Of a stretch of 64,000 nt of DNA, positions 38,401-51,028 are shown one piece after another (positions within the stretch are counted from its first letter, which is position 1; each line of letters starts with the position of its first letter). Where the stretch lies: NCBI GenBank assembly GCA_019321725.1, contig CM033123.1, forward strand, positions 628,960 through 692,959, read 5' to 3'. The notes beneath the pieces were generated by a model that was not told the DNA's origin, made no database searches, and saw only the letters and a program-made list of their open reading frames with translations. The position numbers and the translations under genes are program-made. Source of the DNA: Paulownia fortunei (lineage: Eukaryota; Streptophyta; Magnoliopsida; Lamiales; Paulowniaceae).

Positions 38401-41035
38401 TACTGGAAAGTAATTACTGTTTGAGCTGCATCTACTAATAAATTCTACCGGTATGAAGACATTGTTTAAAAGGATTTAAATGGACGGTGACTAATTGAAA
38501 GAGCAAACTCCACACCATATACTAATAATTTCTGTATAGAGTTGCCTTTTTTTGCATTTTTTTGGAGGGGGGTGGGGGGTGGGGGGTGGGAGGGATTGGG
38601 ATGACATTTCTAAAAGAAGAGCTAAGGAACATACTGATCCATACCACAGAGCATGATATACAGTTCCACAAGAACCTGCACAAATATATCAAAAGAAGCT
38701 GTAAGAGGTATCAAAAGGCAAAAGGAGAAATATACCATAGTGAACATCAGCAAATAAATTTCATCTGAAAAAACAAACAATAGCACAAATCTTGTTCACT
38801 AATTACTCATAATACATATCGTTCATAAATCTTATATAACATGAAAAATAGCAGCAAAGGCAACAGCTGCAATCTTCAATTTTTTATTTTTTTTAATGTT
38901 TTATAGATATGCAAAGCACTACAAAAATATTGATGAAATATCTGTAAATAAACTTTCCATGTTTTACGCCACCTAATATCAAGGTACCATGAGCATATAC
39001 AGAGAGGATATGTGCAATGGATTAAGAAACTAATACTCCAGAATAACCATCTGTGAAATAACTAACCTTGCCCAATTTGTTCTCCAATAGTCAAGTCCTC
39101 CACAAGATTTCATAATCCAAGCAGTCGGTATCCATATCAACTTTATTAACAGCACTACTGCCGGTACTTCCACAACTACTAGCACTGCTTGTGCTGTTAA
39201 CATTAACTGAAGAGGACCAAGACCCCGGAGCCGCCTCATTATTAGCCGTTCGACTGGTTTCAGTAACCTGATTTTCAGACTTTAATGTGGTAGCAGCACT
39301 CTTTTGCTGCCCCAATTCATTTTCTTGGTCATTCTGTAACCATGGCCAGACAAAATGGGAAGACTTTGGATCTGTTCCATCACGTTCATTTCCTTTCCAT
39401 GGCCATGCCAAACCCTTCTTGCCAATCCAAGCCTCTGCCTTTGAGGTAAGGATTCTAGAAATCCCAGGTTTCGCTTCACTCTCGTCACCAGAATCTCTGG
39501 ATGGTTTACTAGGGGAATTTTCCTTGTGGCTAGCACCAGAGAAAACTCCAAATGGAGAGGGATGTATATCACCTCTTGGAGTACTAGCTCCACTTGAAGC
39601 TGCATCCTCCCGATGGTCAGACATAGCTGCATCCGAGAAACCACGATCAGAGTGATGACTATCCCCACTGCCACCTTCATAATCCGAGTAGTTTTCTGCA
39701 GGCCTCATTTTTGACTTAACCTTGTTGCTTACTTTAGAAGCCTATTAGAAATTTTGATGAAGTTAGCAAATGCTACATAAATGATATTCATGCACACCAC
39801 TAAAGTAGAATACCCACCAAATTTGATATTTTGGAGGCGATTGCTGCTTGTAGAGGCTGCTGAGGATCAAGTCCAAGTGCGACTGAAGCAATGCTTCTGT
39901 TCCTGCTTAAACTTGAATCATTTTCCAAGTCCCTTGACACCGATATTACAGACTTTGCTTCTTGGAAAGGTCTGGAATCACTTGATACGCATATAATTCC
40001 AACTAAAGTACCTTCATCATCATAGAAAGGGGTATTAGTTGCAATAGCTAAAAACCTTTCTCCTCTCTTATTCTTAACTGGAAACTGCCCGGTCCAACTC
40101 TCGCCCATTGTCACACGATGCACAATGTTATTAGCCATAGCAAAGTCTCGAGAATCTGTTAGTAGCTCAATGGCATCCTGCCCTAGAGCCTCCGCAGCAG
40201 AATATCCATAAAGATTTTCAGCAGTTCTGTTCCTGCACCAAATAAAAACGATCTTTTTGGAAAAGACTGACAAAATTTATCAGAAAACACAACTTTTGTT
40301 TAACCTTGAAAATCGAATCCCGAAGACAACCGCGTGACAATCACTTGCAATAAGAATCTCATTACATATGAACTTATATCTACAACTAGGTATCAATCTC
40401 TATGTATTGAAAGTTAAATGCATCAGCAACACAACTCCACAATTAACTCAGCATCATCAATAAAAGAAAAAGTTGTATCCAAAACTACCAATTATGAACA
40501 GGTAAAATAAGAAAACGAGCATCAAAGTGCACTTGTCCAAAAATGGAAAGTATAGTTCAGTTCACCTAACTAACCAGTAAATTATCCGAGAGTTCAGATC
40601 AAATATATGCACTGACTGCCCCATTGACTGCAATATATTCAAATACTGCTTATCCGTGAACTTAACTGCCAGAGGCCCCCCATCTCCTCCGCCGCCGCCA
40701 CTGCCACTCCATGCATCCCTGTTACGACTCTCCCTCTGCAACGGAGAGGAATGCCGAAACGACACAGAGCCCTTCTTCCATGCCGCCACTGGGCTACCAT
40801 CCCCGCCGTCAGCTCTCCGCCGCGGAGCCCTTTGCGGAGAAATGGAGTGGGACCTCTGCTTGTGATGACGATCAGCAGCCATAATTTCAGCTGTGGATGA
40901 AGTGAGGAGATTAGACATCTCTTGCTTCAAGTGGGCGTGGCCTAATTCTAGTTCTTGGATCTTCTTCAGCAGCTCCTCAGCTGGCGGCGTTGTGGCCGCA
41001 GGTTGAGGCGCTGATTCTGTTGTACTATTCTTCAT
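35445..41035 (-). CDS. PAS-domain Raf-like protein kinase, frameshifted
   Basis: Plant Raf-like MAPKKK of subgroup B with an N-terminal PAS domain (RAF10/RAF11 type). Exons: 41035-40575, 40232-39818, 39741-39067, 38675-38635, 38164-38096, 37576-37476, 37264-37186, 36983-36885, 36779-36711, 36588-36539, 36429-36348, 36114-36020, 35571-35445. Order: coiled coil (about 20-45), Ser/Arg-rich stretch, PAS (about 127-240), acidic/Ser linker, kinase domain. Kinase motifs: [19 protein letters not shown] (Lys), [25 protein letters not shown]. All junctions fit except exon 3, where TTGTGGAGGACTTG replaces the expected coding of LWEDL. One G appears to be missing near 39100, giving a TGA at 39091. With that base the protein would be 787 aa. 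Sequencing error or a null allele are both possible. Confidence 0.85.
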
Positions 41036-41285
41036 AGGAAAAAAAAAATCCCAGAAACCCTTTAAAAATCAAATTTTGAAAATTAAAAAAAATAAAAAAT
41101 CAACCAGCAACACTTCTGTCCATAACAAAAGAATTTCTTGGAGCCCTTCAGATATCTAATCTTGAAAATAAGACAATTCAACCAATAATGAAACAAAATC
41201 AAGTTTTCTTGGCCATTTTTGTTTTTCTCTCACACTCTGTGTGCTACCTCTAGAATGGATCTATGACTAAGGTCACTAGTATATC

Positions 41286-41303
41286 CCTTTTTTTATAAAA
41301 GGG
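41286..41303 (-). promoter_or_regulatory. Candidate TATA box of Raf-like kinase gene
   Basis: Minus-strand CCCTTTTATAAAAAAAGGG, about 255 bases before the ATG. The C/G ends make it a small inverted repeat around the TATA core. Confidence 0.5.
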
Positions 41304-41506
41304 CTTTTCTTTCTTTATAGACTACGTGTTTATGCGAATTATGTGTTTAATGTGCAATCAAAATGTATAAACATGTGACCTTTGAGAGTTCTAAGCATCA
41401 CCCTTTTGGCCGTTTCCTCTCTTTTTATCCGTCACCCAACTTTTTTAGCTTTGTTTTCCCTTTAACTACTTGTTCTGTTTTTTTCTGGTTCTCTCTCTGT
41501 CCAGAA

Positions 41507-41509
<3 letters not shown>

Positions 41510-41541
<32 letters not shown>
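41510..41541. repeat. (TC)16 microsatellite
   Basis: Long TC run upstream of the Raf-like kinase. On that gene's sense strand it is (GA)n, about 475 bases before the ATG, a position where plant GAGA-type promoter repeats are common. Confidence 0.9.
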
Positions 41542-41542
<1 letters not shown>

Positions 41543-44500
41543 AAATGTCTGCATTCTCTGAGCTCTGGCTTGGAGGCGGTTCTCGATTTTAGTTGTCGGT
41601 TAGTATACAGAATGGACCGCCATATGTTAAGACCACTCTCAGAATTGGAGCGTGTACACACGAGTTCTAATAGCCAATCGTGTTCCGATAAAGTTATAGA
41701 GTATCTGGGCTGTGAGAGGCACCATGAGTTTCAGAGCGTTGGGGGCATTTCAAACTCCTTTTTGCTTTTTCTTTTAGAAAGGATAAACAAAGTAACAATC
41801 TTTTTTATTTTGTTTTTTAATTTATTTACTTTAATTATTATTAATGTTATTTTCCACAATACCCGTACATATCTAGGTCACGTAACACCTGAAATAAATC
41901 ATGAGAGCGCAAAATATAAATCTTACTTCCATAAACAAAAAAAAACAAAAAACAAAGGAACTATAAGACTATTGCAGTTTAAATTATGAAAGGGTCTTTA
42001 TTAATTAAAAAGGAAAAATTAATTGGAGTTACAGGAATTTGAATTAATATGTTGAGGTTAACTTATAATTAATTGTTTAGTGTTGCATTTGATTTTATTT
42101 TTAAACCCGTTTTTATATTTTTAAGGTTAAAAATATTTTTATTAATTTTTTTTTATAAAAACGAGGACATAATTGGATTATTCTATGTAAATCATATAAT
42201 TTTAGAAATAAAAGTATATTTATTTTATAATATTTTTTGTATAAAAAGACGTAATAAAATGAGATCAATAAATAAATAAAAAGATTATATATTTGAAAAT
42301 AAATTTTTAAAAACTACAAAAATATATTTTTAATAAAATGAGTAAAATAAATAATTTTTCTAATTTATAAATAATAAAAAATAAAAAAATTCTACTAAGT
42401 GTTTTTACGTGGATTGATGGCGAGAGGTAATATGGGGTCTATATATAGGAATTTAGAAAAGTAGAAATGAAGCAAAACTGGCTCTTAATTTTTCAAATGC
42501 CCATTTGTTATTTGGACAGACTTCCTGGCCGCCAAATTAATACCCTAATAAATTATTATTTTGTCCACCTCTATACAGTTGCGTATATTAAATGACTCTA
42601 CACATGAACCGCCCTACCTTTCATTGGATGTACATAAATACTCCTCTCTTGCATTTTCTTTCTATTTTTATGAGACATTTTTTGGACCATGTTCATTGAA
42701 TCAAATGTAGTTACACCATGAATCACTATAACCTAACAGCTTTTTTTTTTTTTTTTTAAATATTGTAACCAATGTCCTTTTTATAGCATATATGGCGAAA
42801 AATATAAATAATTTCTACTGGTTATTAGATAAAAGAATTATTGAAAGTTTAAATAGAATAGGCATAGAGAACATGCAGTAAAAGAAAAATTGCTCTCGGG
42901 GCATAGTTCAATTGGTGGATCAATCAACATATTTCTTGCTTCCAGCGGTAAGGTGAGGGTTAGAATTCTGCTGGGAACATGCGGCTGAATTTCGGTATGA
43001 ACCAATCATTGTGTGTCCAGTGGGATCTTGCAATCGGAGTTTAGTATGAAGTAATTATTTTGGAGGCGGCTCCTTGTGCGCAAAAGTGTACAGTTATGGG
43101 GGAATCTGTGATCCAATTTGAAATATATTTCGCGATTTACCTCCTCGTAGGTGATTGGATAAGTGGTTAGGAGGTTCAGGACTGACTAATATAAATTAAG
43201 AAGTTGGGGATTAAAAAAAAAAGAAAAAAATAAAATAAAAGGCATTCGTGTGGAGTAATTTTCACTGTCTTAATCACTAGGGTTGAGTTTTACTTTAGGG
43301 CAAGTCATGTCTATACAGGAGTGTTGTACTATTCTTGACCAACTTTATATTAGGAATTTCAGAGGATTTCACCTCTTTCCCCAAATTTGTGGGATGTAAG
43401 TTTTGAATTCTTCAAGCTTTTGACTTTGTGTGTATGTGTGTGTGTGTGTGTTTTTCTTCTCTTAGCAAACTTCAGTTTCTTAGGGCAAACCTCTTTTCCC
43501 TTCATTATTATACTAATAACTATAAGTACCCTATCTCTTTTTTTTTCCTTGTGTCATATCTTATATTAAAATATCTTTAATCACCACCAACAATAATTTG
43601 GGTTGCAAGAATGTATGTCTATCCTCTTTATGGACGAGATAAAAGATATTGCTAAAACCTAAATAATAAGACCCCATGATAATCCACTTTTTTTTTTTAT
43701 AAATTTATTTCCTTTTAATTTATTTTTTTCAGTAATCCTCCAATTTCATTCAATGTCCTGTATTTGGATGACTTAGAATCACCCCCACAGCAACACCACA
43801 TTAAACTCATTAATGATGTTGATTTCCTTGTCAGGACACAACTCAAGATGGTTTCGATCCCAAATTCCCTGTATTTTGCCTTAAAAAAACCATCTAAGAA
43901 GGCCCTTTTCAAAGCAAGCAGAATCCTCTCCTCCCCTATTTTTAATTAATATCGATCAAATAAATAAAATAATATCATTAATATATATATTTGTGTGTGC
44001 AATATAATCATCGGACGTGGGCTCACATAATTGTTATATTATATATATATATATGTGATAAAAACAATTGACATCAAAAGAAAATAAAGTAAAAAATTAT
44101 TAGTTTTCCATTTAGTCTTACCATAAAAAAAATAAGCAAAAATTTGGTCACTTCATCAACACATCTTCTTCGGCCTTTTCGTCTTTTAGGCCCAAACACA
44201 ATCTTTATCTCCATCTACTATGATTCTAGAACCCAAGTTTATTTATATTATCAAAACTAGCAATCATACAAAATAAATAATAAAGAATTGGTCGCTCTTC
44301 ATCCACCTACGTCAAATGTCTTTTTCTTTTTTCTTTTTTCTTTTTTTGGACTAAACTAAAGCTAAGCTAGGTACATGAAAGGGATATGGATTTAGAAAAT
44401 CAAGCATTATAAAATGTGCATATGGTGCATCATGTTTTTCTTTCTTTTTTTTCTCCCCCCATTTCTATGAGTTGGCGTATGTATTAAGATAATAGTAGGT

Positions 44501-45287
44501 GTTGTGTGTTTTTTGGGTCTGCTATGTTCAAGACCTGAAAGAAGTTCACCGGTTGTTGCAACTGGATTTGACACCATGTTGACAAGGCAATCAAACAATG
44601 ATCTAAAGCATCTGCTATGTTTAAGAGTGTGCAAAATGCCAAGTTAAGTATCGAATAACCAAATTCTGGGGGAAATTTAAGAGAAAGCACGCAGCCAGTT
44701 CAGAGATCAGCATCATACTGTGTATCACTGTGAGGTCTAAGCACACCTTAATAATTATGTATCAAAATGTGAAAAAGGAATGAAAATAAGTGAGCTAAGC
44801 TATAAATACCATAAGCTGTGTAAAAGACTCATGGTGCAGCCACCTTATAAAGGGTGCAAGTGCATAAGATTACCAATAAGAAGCATACTGATGTAAGAAC
44901 TTTGTTATACATACTATGCACTATGCAGTTCCAGAAGAGTATAGTTTCATGTAGATATGGGGTAACTGAATAGAAGGATAAGCCACCAAAAACAGACAAT
45001 TGAGATGGGGGATCTCAAAGGCAATAATTATTCAAGATTCATCTTTGAGATTTGGGGACAACAATATAGAACCAATATTTTTAAGTGTACATATGGTTAG
45101 CTGACTCCCTTTAATGCAATGAACATAGGCTGGAAGGTAAGGCAGAAATGACTTGGCAGGTTGAATGCTCGAGAACGCATCTCCTTAAGGGCCATGGAAA
45201 GTCTCAAAGACCAGACACTAAAATTGCTGCATCAGTTAGAATTTTCTTTGAACAATTAAATTAAATATGGATCCTTGTTGTCCCAAA
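41542..45287. other. Spacer between Raf-like kinase and PHYB
   Basis: Upstream side of the kinase gene and 3' side of PHYB. It contains the probable SINE relic (about 42893-43250), a TG run near 43431-43450 and a TA run near 44038-44054. The part just below 45288 is probably PHYB 3' untranslated sequence. No protein gene recognised. Confidence 0.55.
42893..43250 (+). mobile_element. Probable tRNA-derived SINE relic
   Basis: A pol III-like head with an A-box match TAGTTCAATTGG (42904-42915) and a B-box-like GGTTAGAATTC (42958-42968) lies at tRNA-like spacing (42 bases between). A body of about 240 bases has higher GC than its surroundings and ends in an A-rich tail at about 43213-43250. No clear target-site duplication was found. 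It is not an intact tRNA, because no acceptor stem pairs around the boxes. An alternative is a tRNA pseudogene with unrelated flanking sequence. Confidence 0.5.
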
Positions 45288-48200
45288 TCAGCCAATATTC
45301 TTCGAGCCCCTGCGGGGCATAGGTAGATCAAGAACAATAAGGAAATAACATCTTTCTGATTCTCTGATATATTGAACTTCTCCATTCATAAGCTTCAAAA
45401 ATTTTCTGCACATGCTTAGGCCTAGGCCTTCCTGAGTCGCCCATTGACCGCTGTGGAACATGTCTTGGACCAGTTCAGGAGGAAGACCTTCACCTGGGCA
45501 CACAATCCTTCACAGGCAAAAAGAAAATATTATATAACTATTTGATCGCTTCACTCAAGGGGGAAAAAGGAAAAGTTAGTTACCACCAAATAAATGGGGA
45601 GATTAACACTTTGTCAATTTGAAATAAACGCAAATTGAGACAGTCAAGGTAACTGATACTAGAAAATGTGCAGGCATCTCAAGGTTAAGAAAGAAACAAA
45701 TAAAACACAACAGTATCGTTCAAGTAAAATAACGTGCTGATCAAGGAGTATTAATTTGAAATAAATAAAAAACTCAGATGCTAGGTAAGGTGTTAACCTC
45801 TAAATGAAATAATTAAAGTCCATGATACCAGTGACCATGGTAACTACTTTTAAGCATGGGAGAATGCACAATCTCCTCATATTTTTGGGCCTTAAAACCC
45901 AAGCCACAGGACTAAATAGAAAGGTATCCTACTAAGGCTTGAAATAGGCTGCAATAGTTAAATGATCAAAGTTGTAGTCCACCAGCCTCCATTCTTGTCT
46001 GTCAAGTAAAACAGAACTAGAGGTTGATGTTTGACCCACACCAATATACATTCTAACAACTTTCTAAAGCCAGGCAATGAAGTAGGGATGAATAGCCTAC
46101 TCCCATAAGTTATATTAAAGAAATAACTTGTAGGGATGAACTGCCTGGCCCCAGAACAAAGCTGTCTCTGAAGTACCTATATCTTTTAACAGCTTCAAGG
46201 ACAAAAAGCTACAACTCCTGAATTTACGTTTTCACATCCTTCAAGCTGTTTGAAGACAAAGAACCTTCAGGCCAGATTGACTTACTCAAGTATCAAACAG
46301 AAAGCTTGGGAAAGAATAATCCTTAAATCATTGGCAGCAATGACATGCCAGATATGGGACTTTCATTGTAGAAGACATACACTACTAAACAAAACATTAA
46401 CCGCTAATAATCATGTATAGCCTCGGACTTAAGAACAACTTCACATGGTAACCAACGTTAACATTAACATCAATAGTGATTACGTACTTGGACAAGGGTT
46501 AACTCATCAAGTGAAAGAGATGTAATCTAAAAATGCAGCAGACAGAAAATTTCCCAACCAGCAACTCCAACAGTCCATGGACTGAATTCAATCAAATGTC
46601 ATTTTTCTCCATAACATAGTATGAAAACAAGATGCAGTTTGTAATGCAGAAAGCCTATAAGTTGAATACAGCATATAGTTGCAATGTAATGGTGATTAGT
46701 ATATTTTATCATAAAGAGGCCAGATTTGTAGATTTTGTATCTAGACCTCTTTATGATGACATATATTAATCACCATCACATGAACTTAAACCTCCATGCT
46801 TACCACAATTTCACTGTTTTCCTGTGGGAAATATGTTTGTATAGGCCATTGATCTCATAGTATTCTTGTCATTTTAACATGTTGATGATTCAATTATATT
46901 AACCCAATATGTCAAAGAATCTTATTATATATGGGAGTTTAATAACCTTGTCCATGTAAATTCCCCCAAATATTTCCTTTGCCTAACGTTGTTTATCTCG
47001 GATGACTATTTTGGGTCAACTTCAGATTTTGTGGAATCAATGTTCTCTTTACCTCAAAAGTTCATCAAATTCCAAATACTCAACCCTGTTACAAACTTTG
47101 TAACACAGAGAAGACTATCTTTGCTTATGAAACACGAACTTCATTGAAATAACAACAGTGTAGAATCCATCACTCAATATCCAACTTAATGGCTACCAAA
47201 GGAGATTCTGATAGTAGAAATGAAAAAAATATCAGGTTGGACACAACATTAAGCACGTGTTAATGAACCAGATAAGGGAAATCAAGATGCTTGATGCCTA
47301 ACATTATGGAAAAGCAATGTGAAAATATTTTTACCTAAATTCGATGTGCACGATGGTTATTCCTTCAGAAGTTTGCTTCAAACTTGGTCTAAGTTGAATT
47401 TCCACCCAACCGTCAGGAGATGGTGCGTAACGGACCATGCTCAGTAGGAAATCAGCCAAGACCTGTTGAATTCTAACTTGATCACCATAGAGCGCCAGTG
47501 TCTTGACTTCCTCTGGTATATCACGGATCAATTGCAGACCTCTTTCTCTCAGCAACAACATTACTTGGCTAACAACAGCATCTATTACACTCCCAAGTAC
47601 AAATTCTACCATCTCGAGCTTCAATGATCCACCAGAAAATGACCTTAACGCAGATCAGCGATAAAAATGTAAAGTAAGGTACTAGCACAACCAGAAAACA
47701 GTCCATCAGTAACAGAAATGCAAAGAAGTAATATTTTGACACGCTTTCAGAATCAACAGCGGTCAATCTTTGTCCATCTATTTAGTTTTTGTATCAGACA
47801 TTACTGATTATGGAAACTTCAATTAATGATCACTTGATCCATGGTGAACAGAATGTTGTTTTCTACCAGATTTAACCTAGAGATGTTAAATTATAATTAA
47901 TGCCATTCTAAAGTTCAAACAAGACATACCCCTCCTCAATGCTTTCCAGATCCACATCCTTCATAATCTTTAACATCTGCTTCTCACAAGCAGAACTGGT
48001 CTCAAGAAACTGCTTTTGGTCTTCTGTCAAATTTGTGGCTTCCAAGAGTGAGTTAGTGAAACGTATTCCACTTAATGGATTTTTTATCTCCTGACAAATA
48101 TAAGCCAGCTCTTTCATCTTTGAAACACACTTCTTTTCATGTTGCTTCTGGATTCTCAGAGCTTGCTGCAATTCAGGACTTGCAATCTGCAAGAAGCAAA

Positions 48201-51028
48201 AGGCTCCAATAATCTGTCCATCCATATTTATCCTCTTATTGGCAGTCAAGAGAGCTTGCACATATTTCCCACTTCGGTCAAAAAAAGAGAATGGGAACTT
48301 GTCAGTATCTTGGCCTCCAATTGCATTGTGCAAGACAATCATGAACTTTGTCATTGCACCTGGGCCCTTGAGCCAACAACAACTTCCAAATATCTCCCCA
48401 ACTAACATCTTCCCAATGATGTCCCCTCTACTCCACCCAGTAAGCTTTTCCATAGCAGTGTTCCACTCAGAGCAACAGGTGTTCTCATCTGAAGCAAATA
48501 TAGGTGGAATCAGAGGGTTGGGATTGTGTACAATTGCCTTGTAATCACCTTGAATGTGGATGAATTTGTCCATCACCACCTTCTGGCCAGTGACATCCTG
48601 ACCAACAAAGCAGACACCAACTATGTTGTTTGTATAGTCCTTGCTAGAGCAAGCATTGACCACAACAAATATGGCCTTCTTGTTGGTTGCAGTACCAAAT
48701 GTCCTCAACCGTAATTCCACATTCTTATCTTCCTCACCTGCATCAATTATGCTATAAGTACATTTATGAAAAACAAAAAAACACAAGCTAATTTAAGGCA
48801 TCATTTACTCAAATGACATTAATGCTGAACTGTAGTATTTTCAGTCAAAATGGAATTTAATTCTTGATCAACATAAAAATAGTGAAGAGACGATAGAATT
48901 TAGATTGAAGGGGACTACCTCTCAGAGCATGAAACAGAAGCTTGTCAGCAATTTCTTGTGATTCTTTGTGAACAAGATCATGAACCAAGGACTTTCCCAT
49001 TGCTTCTTCAACAGATAGTCCAGTCAACTCTGCAACTTTTGCATTCCACCCATTTATGCGGCCTTCAACTCCTACAGCAAATATAGGAGCTGTTGCAGTC
49101 TCTATCAACCTAACCATTTCTCTGGCTACAGAACTGAGTTCATCCATCCCTTGTAACTCCAAGTCCCCAACCTGGGCCTGTACAACTGCCTTAGAATTGC
49201 TTCCATCAGCATCTAGAAACGAATCCCTTAAAATTAGCTGCAAAGAGTGAATTGCATCCATTTCTGCATTCTCCCACGGCAAACTTCGGCTCTTGACCAC
49301 TTCTAGAAAAGCCTTGAATGAGGAGCGAGGATGCATTCTCAGGCCATCATCTTTATCCTGTGGATGATGCTTTGCACCACCCCATTTGATCTCTTTTGCA
49401 GTGTGGGAACGGAACCAGAACAAAAAATCTTTTGAAGTGATATATGCCACAGCCATTCCACACACTGCATCGCCTAGAGAGGCTGCCCCAGGATAACCAG
49501 CATCAGCTAAACTATCGGTGCTCAAACCTGTTGAGTCCCCATGAAACGCTAACAACCATTGCACAATATCCTTTATCTGTGCTTCTGTAGGCGTAACACC
49601 CAGAGGATAATACTTCCCTTGGTAGTATAGTGCAGCACCATCACACTTCACAAGGTCCATAATGCTAGGGCTCTGTGTAACAATCCCAGTAGGTGAATCT
49701 CGAAGTAGCATATCACACAACAGAGTCTGCGTCCTTAAAACATGTTTCTCGGACAATTGTGATGCCAACTGTAACTCCATATTCAGTTGAAGCCCGAATG
49801 CCTGCATTAGGAATTCACAAGCATAACGAAGCGGGAATGGAACACATCGAACAGAAGTGTGATGACCAACAACCAAGCCCCATAGCCTCATTGAATTTCT
49901 TCCTCCAATTCCATCTTCATCATTTCCATTAATGATAACAGCCAATGTCAGAGAAGCAATCGACCCCATATTTGCTATGTACTGGGCATGGCAACCATGA
50001 GGAGCCCTAAGTGTTGAACCTACCAAGCACAAAGGCTGCATTAATGCTTCATCCTGAATGACCCTGATGGGGGTAGCGTGACAGTCCACAATCATCCTAA
50101 CCCTATTCTGTTTAAACAAAAACCTTGAAGCCTGTGGAATATCCGTCGAAGGGTAATGCAAACCAATGTATGGCTCCAAATCAGGTCTCTTACTCTCTGC
50201 CACAACCTCACCGTGCTCATCCTCATGAAACTTATAAACCATAACCCGATCATACCCCGTCAACTCCCTCACGCTCTCAACAACTGTATCACACAAAAGC
50301 TTAATGTCCCCACCAGGGAGTGACTGCAAATGGGAAATAGCCCTCACCGCGAGCTTCTGCGACTGTACAGCGCCAGCTATAGAAAGGGCGGGATCCTCCG
50401 TCCTGGCAGGCTCTAAATCAATCACAACCCCTACGTCTATCCTATGCAAAATTGCATAAAAGGGTTTCCCCGAATTCTTTGAATGAATCCAAACTGGATT
50501 CAATAATGTCATTTCCCGCGCCCCAAATGCCCTCTCTAGCAAAACGGAGCTCGAGGGGGTGAAAAGGGTTCTGACATCAGTACCGATGGTCAAAACTTCC
50601 GGCCTTTCAAGACTTGGAACTGACTGAGGGGTTAAGCCTAGCATTTCGCGGGCATTCTCCGAGTAAGCTATTACATGAAAATTCGACTCGTCGACCGCTA
50701 TCATACAACCAAAGGGTTGAATGCAGCCGCCACGCTGCATTTTCGACAAATAAGCAGTGATCTGCTGCTCGGGAATAGATTGATTAGTAGTCCTAATACT
50801 CTGTGAATAATCAAAGGATTTCCCGGACTCGCCAGACTGCTCGAAAACCGCGTGGAGTCTTGCATCCACAGTGTACTGTGCTACAGCCTTTCTCATAGAA
50901 TCGCCAGCCCTGTTCATGCTGGAATTGTTGTTAGCATTGTGATGGTGATGATGTTGCTCTGCACCTGAAGATTGAGCTTGGGAATTGTGATTATTTGCAT
51001 GAGTCGCCCTGCTTCCTGAAGTAGTCAT
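45288..51028 (-). CDS. PHYB: Phytochrome B, about 1148 aa
   Basis: Red/far-red photoreceptor, cytosolic in the dark and nuclear in light, controlling PIF transcription factors. Exons 51028-48919, 48737-47930, 47643-47335 and 45507-45288. The ATG at 51028 ([10 protein letters not shown]) is chosen; the in-frame GTG at 51040 is not a start. A His/Asn-rich N-terminal extension leads to PAS-GAF-PHY. The chromophore site is [10 protein letters not shown] with Cys346; DIP at 296-298; Tyr265 corresponds to Arabidopsis Tyr276. Two PAS repeats follow (about 600-860), then the kinase-related domain ([21 protein letters not shown]). The position where exon 3 usually starts has GG instead of AG (47630-47629). 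The nearest in-frame AG is 15 bases upstream and adds five residues (SFSGG). Without them the length is 1143. Confidence 0.92.

Noticed and set aside
42897..42970. Functional tRNA gene
   Set aside because: A- and B-box-like elements are present, but no acceptor stem or anticodon arm can be paired. A SINE or tRNA relic fits better.
47628..47630. PHYB intron 2 using a GG acceptor at the conserved junction
   Set aside because: An in-frame canonical AG lies 15 nt upstream, so a non-canonical splice is not needed.
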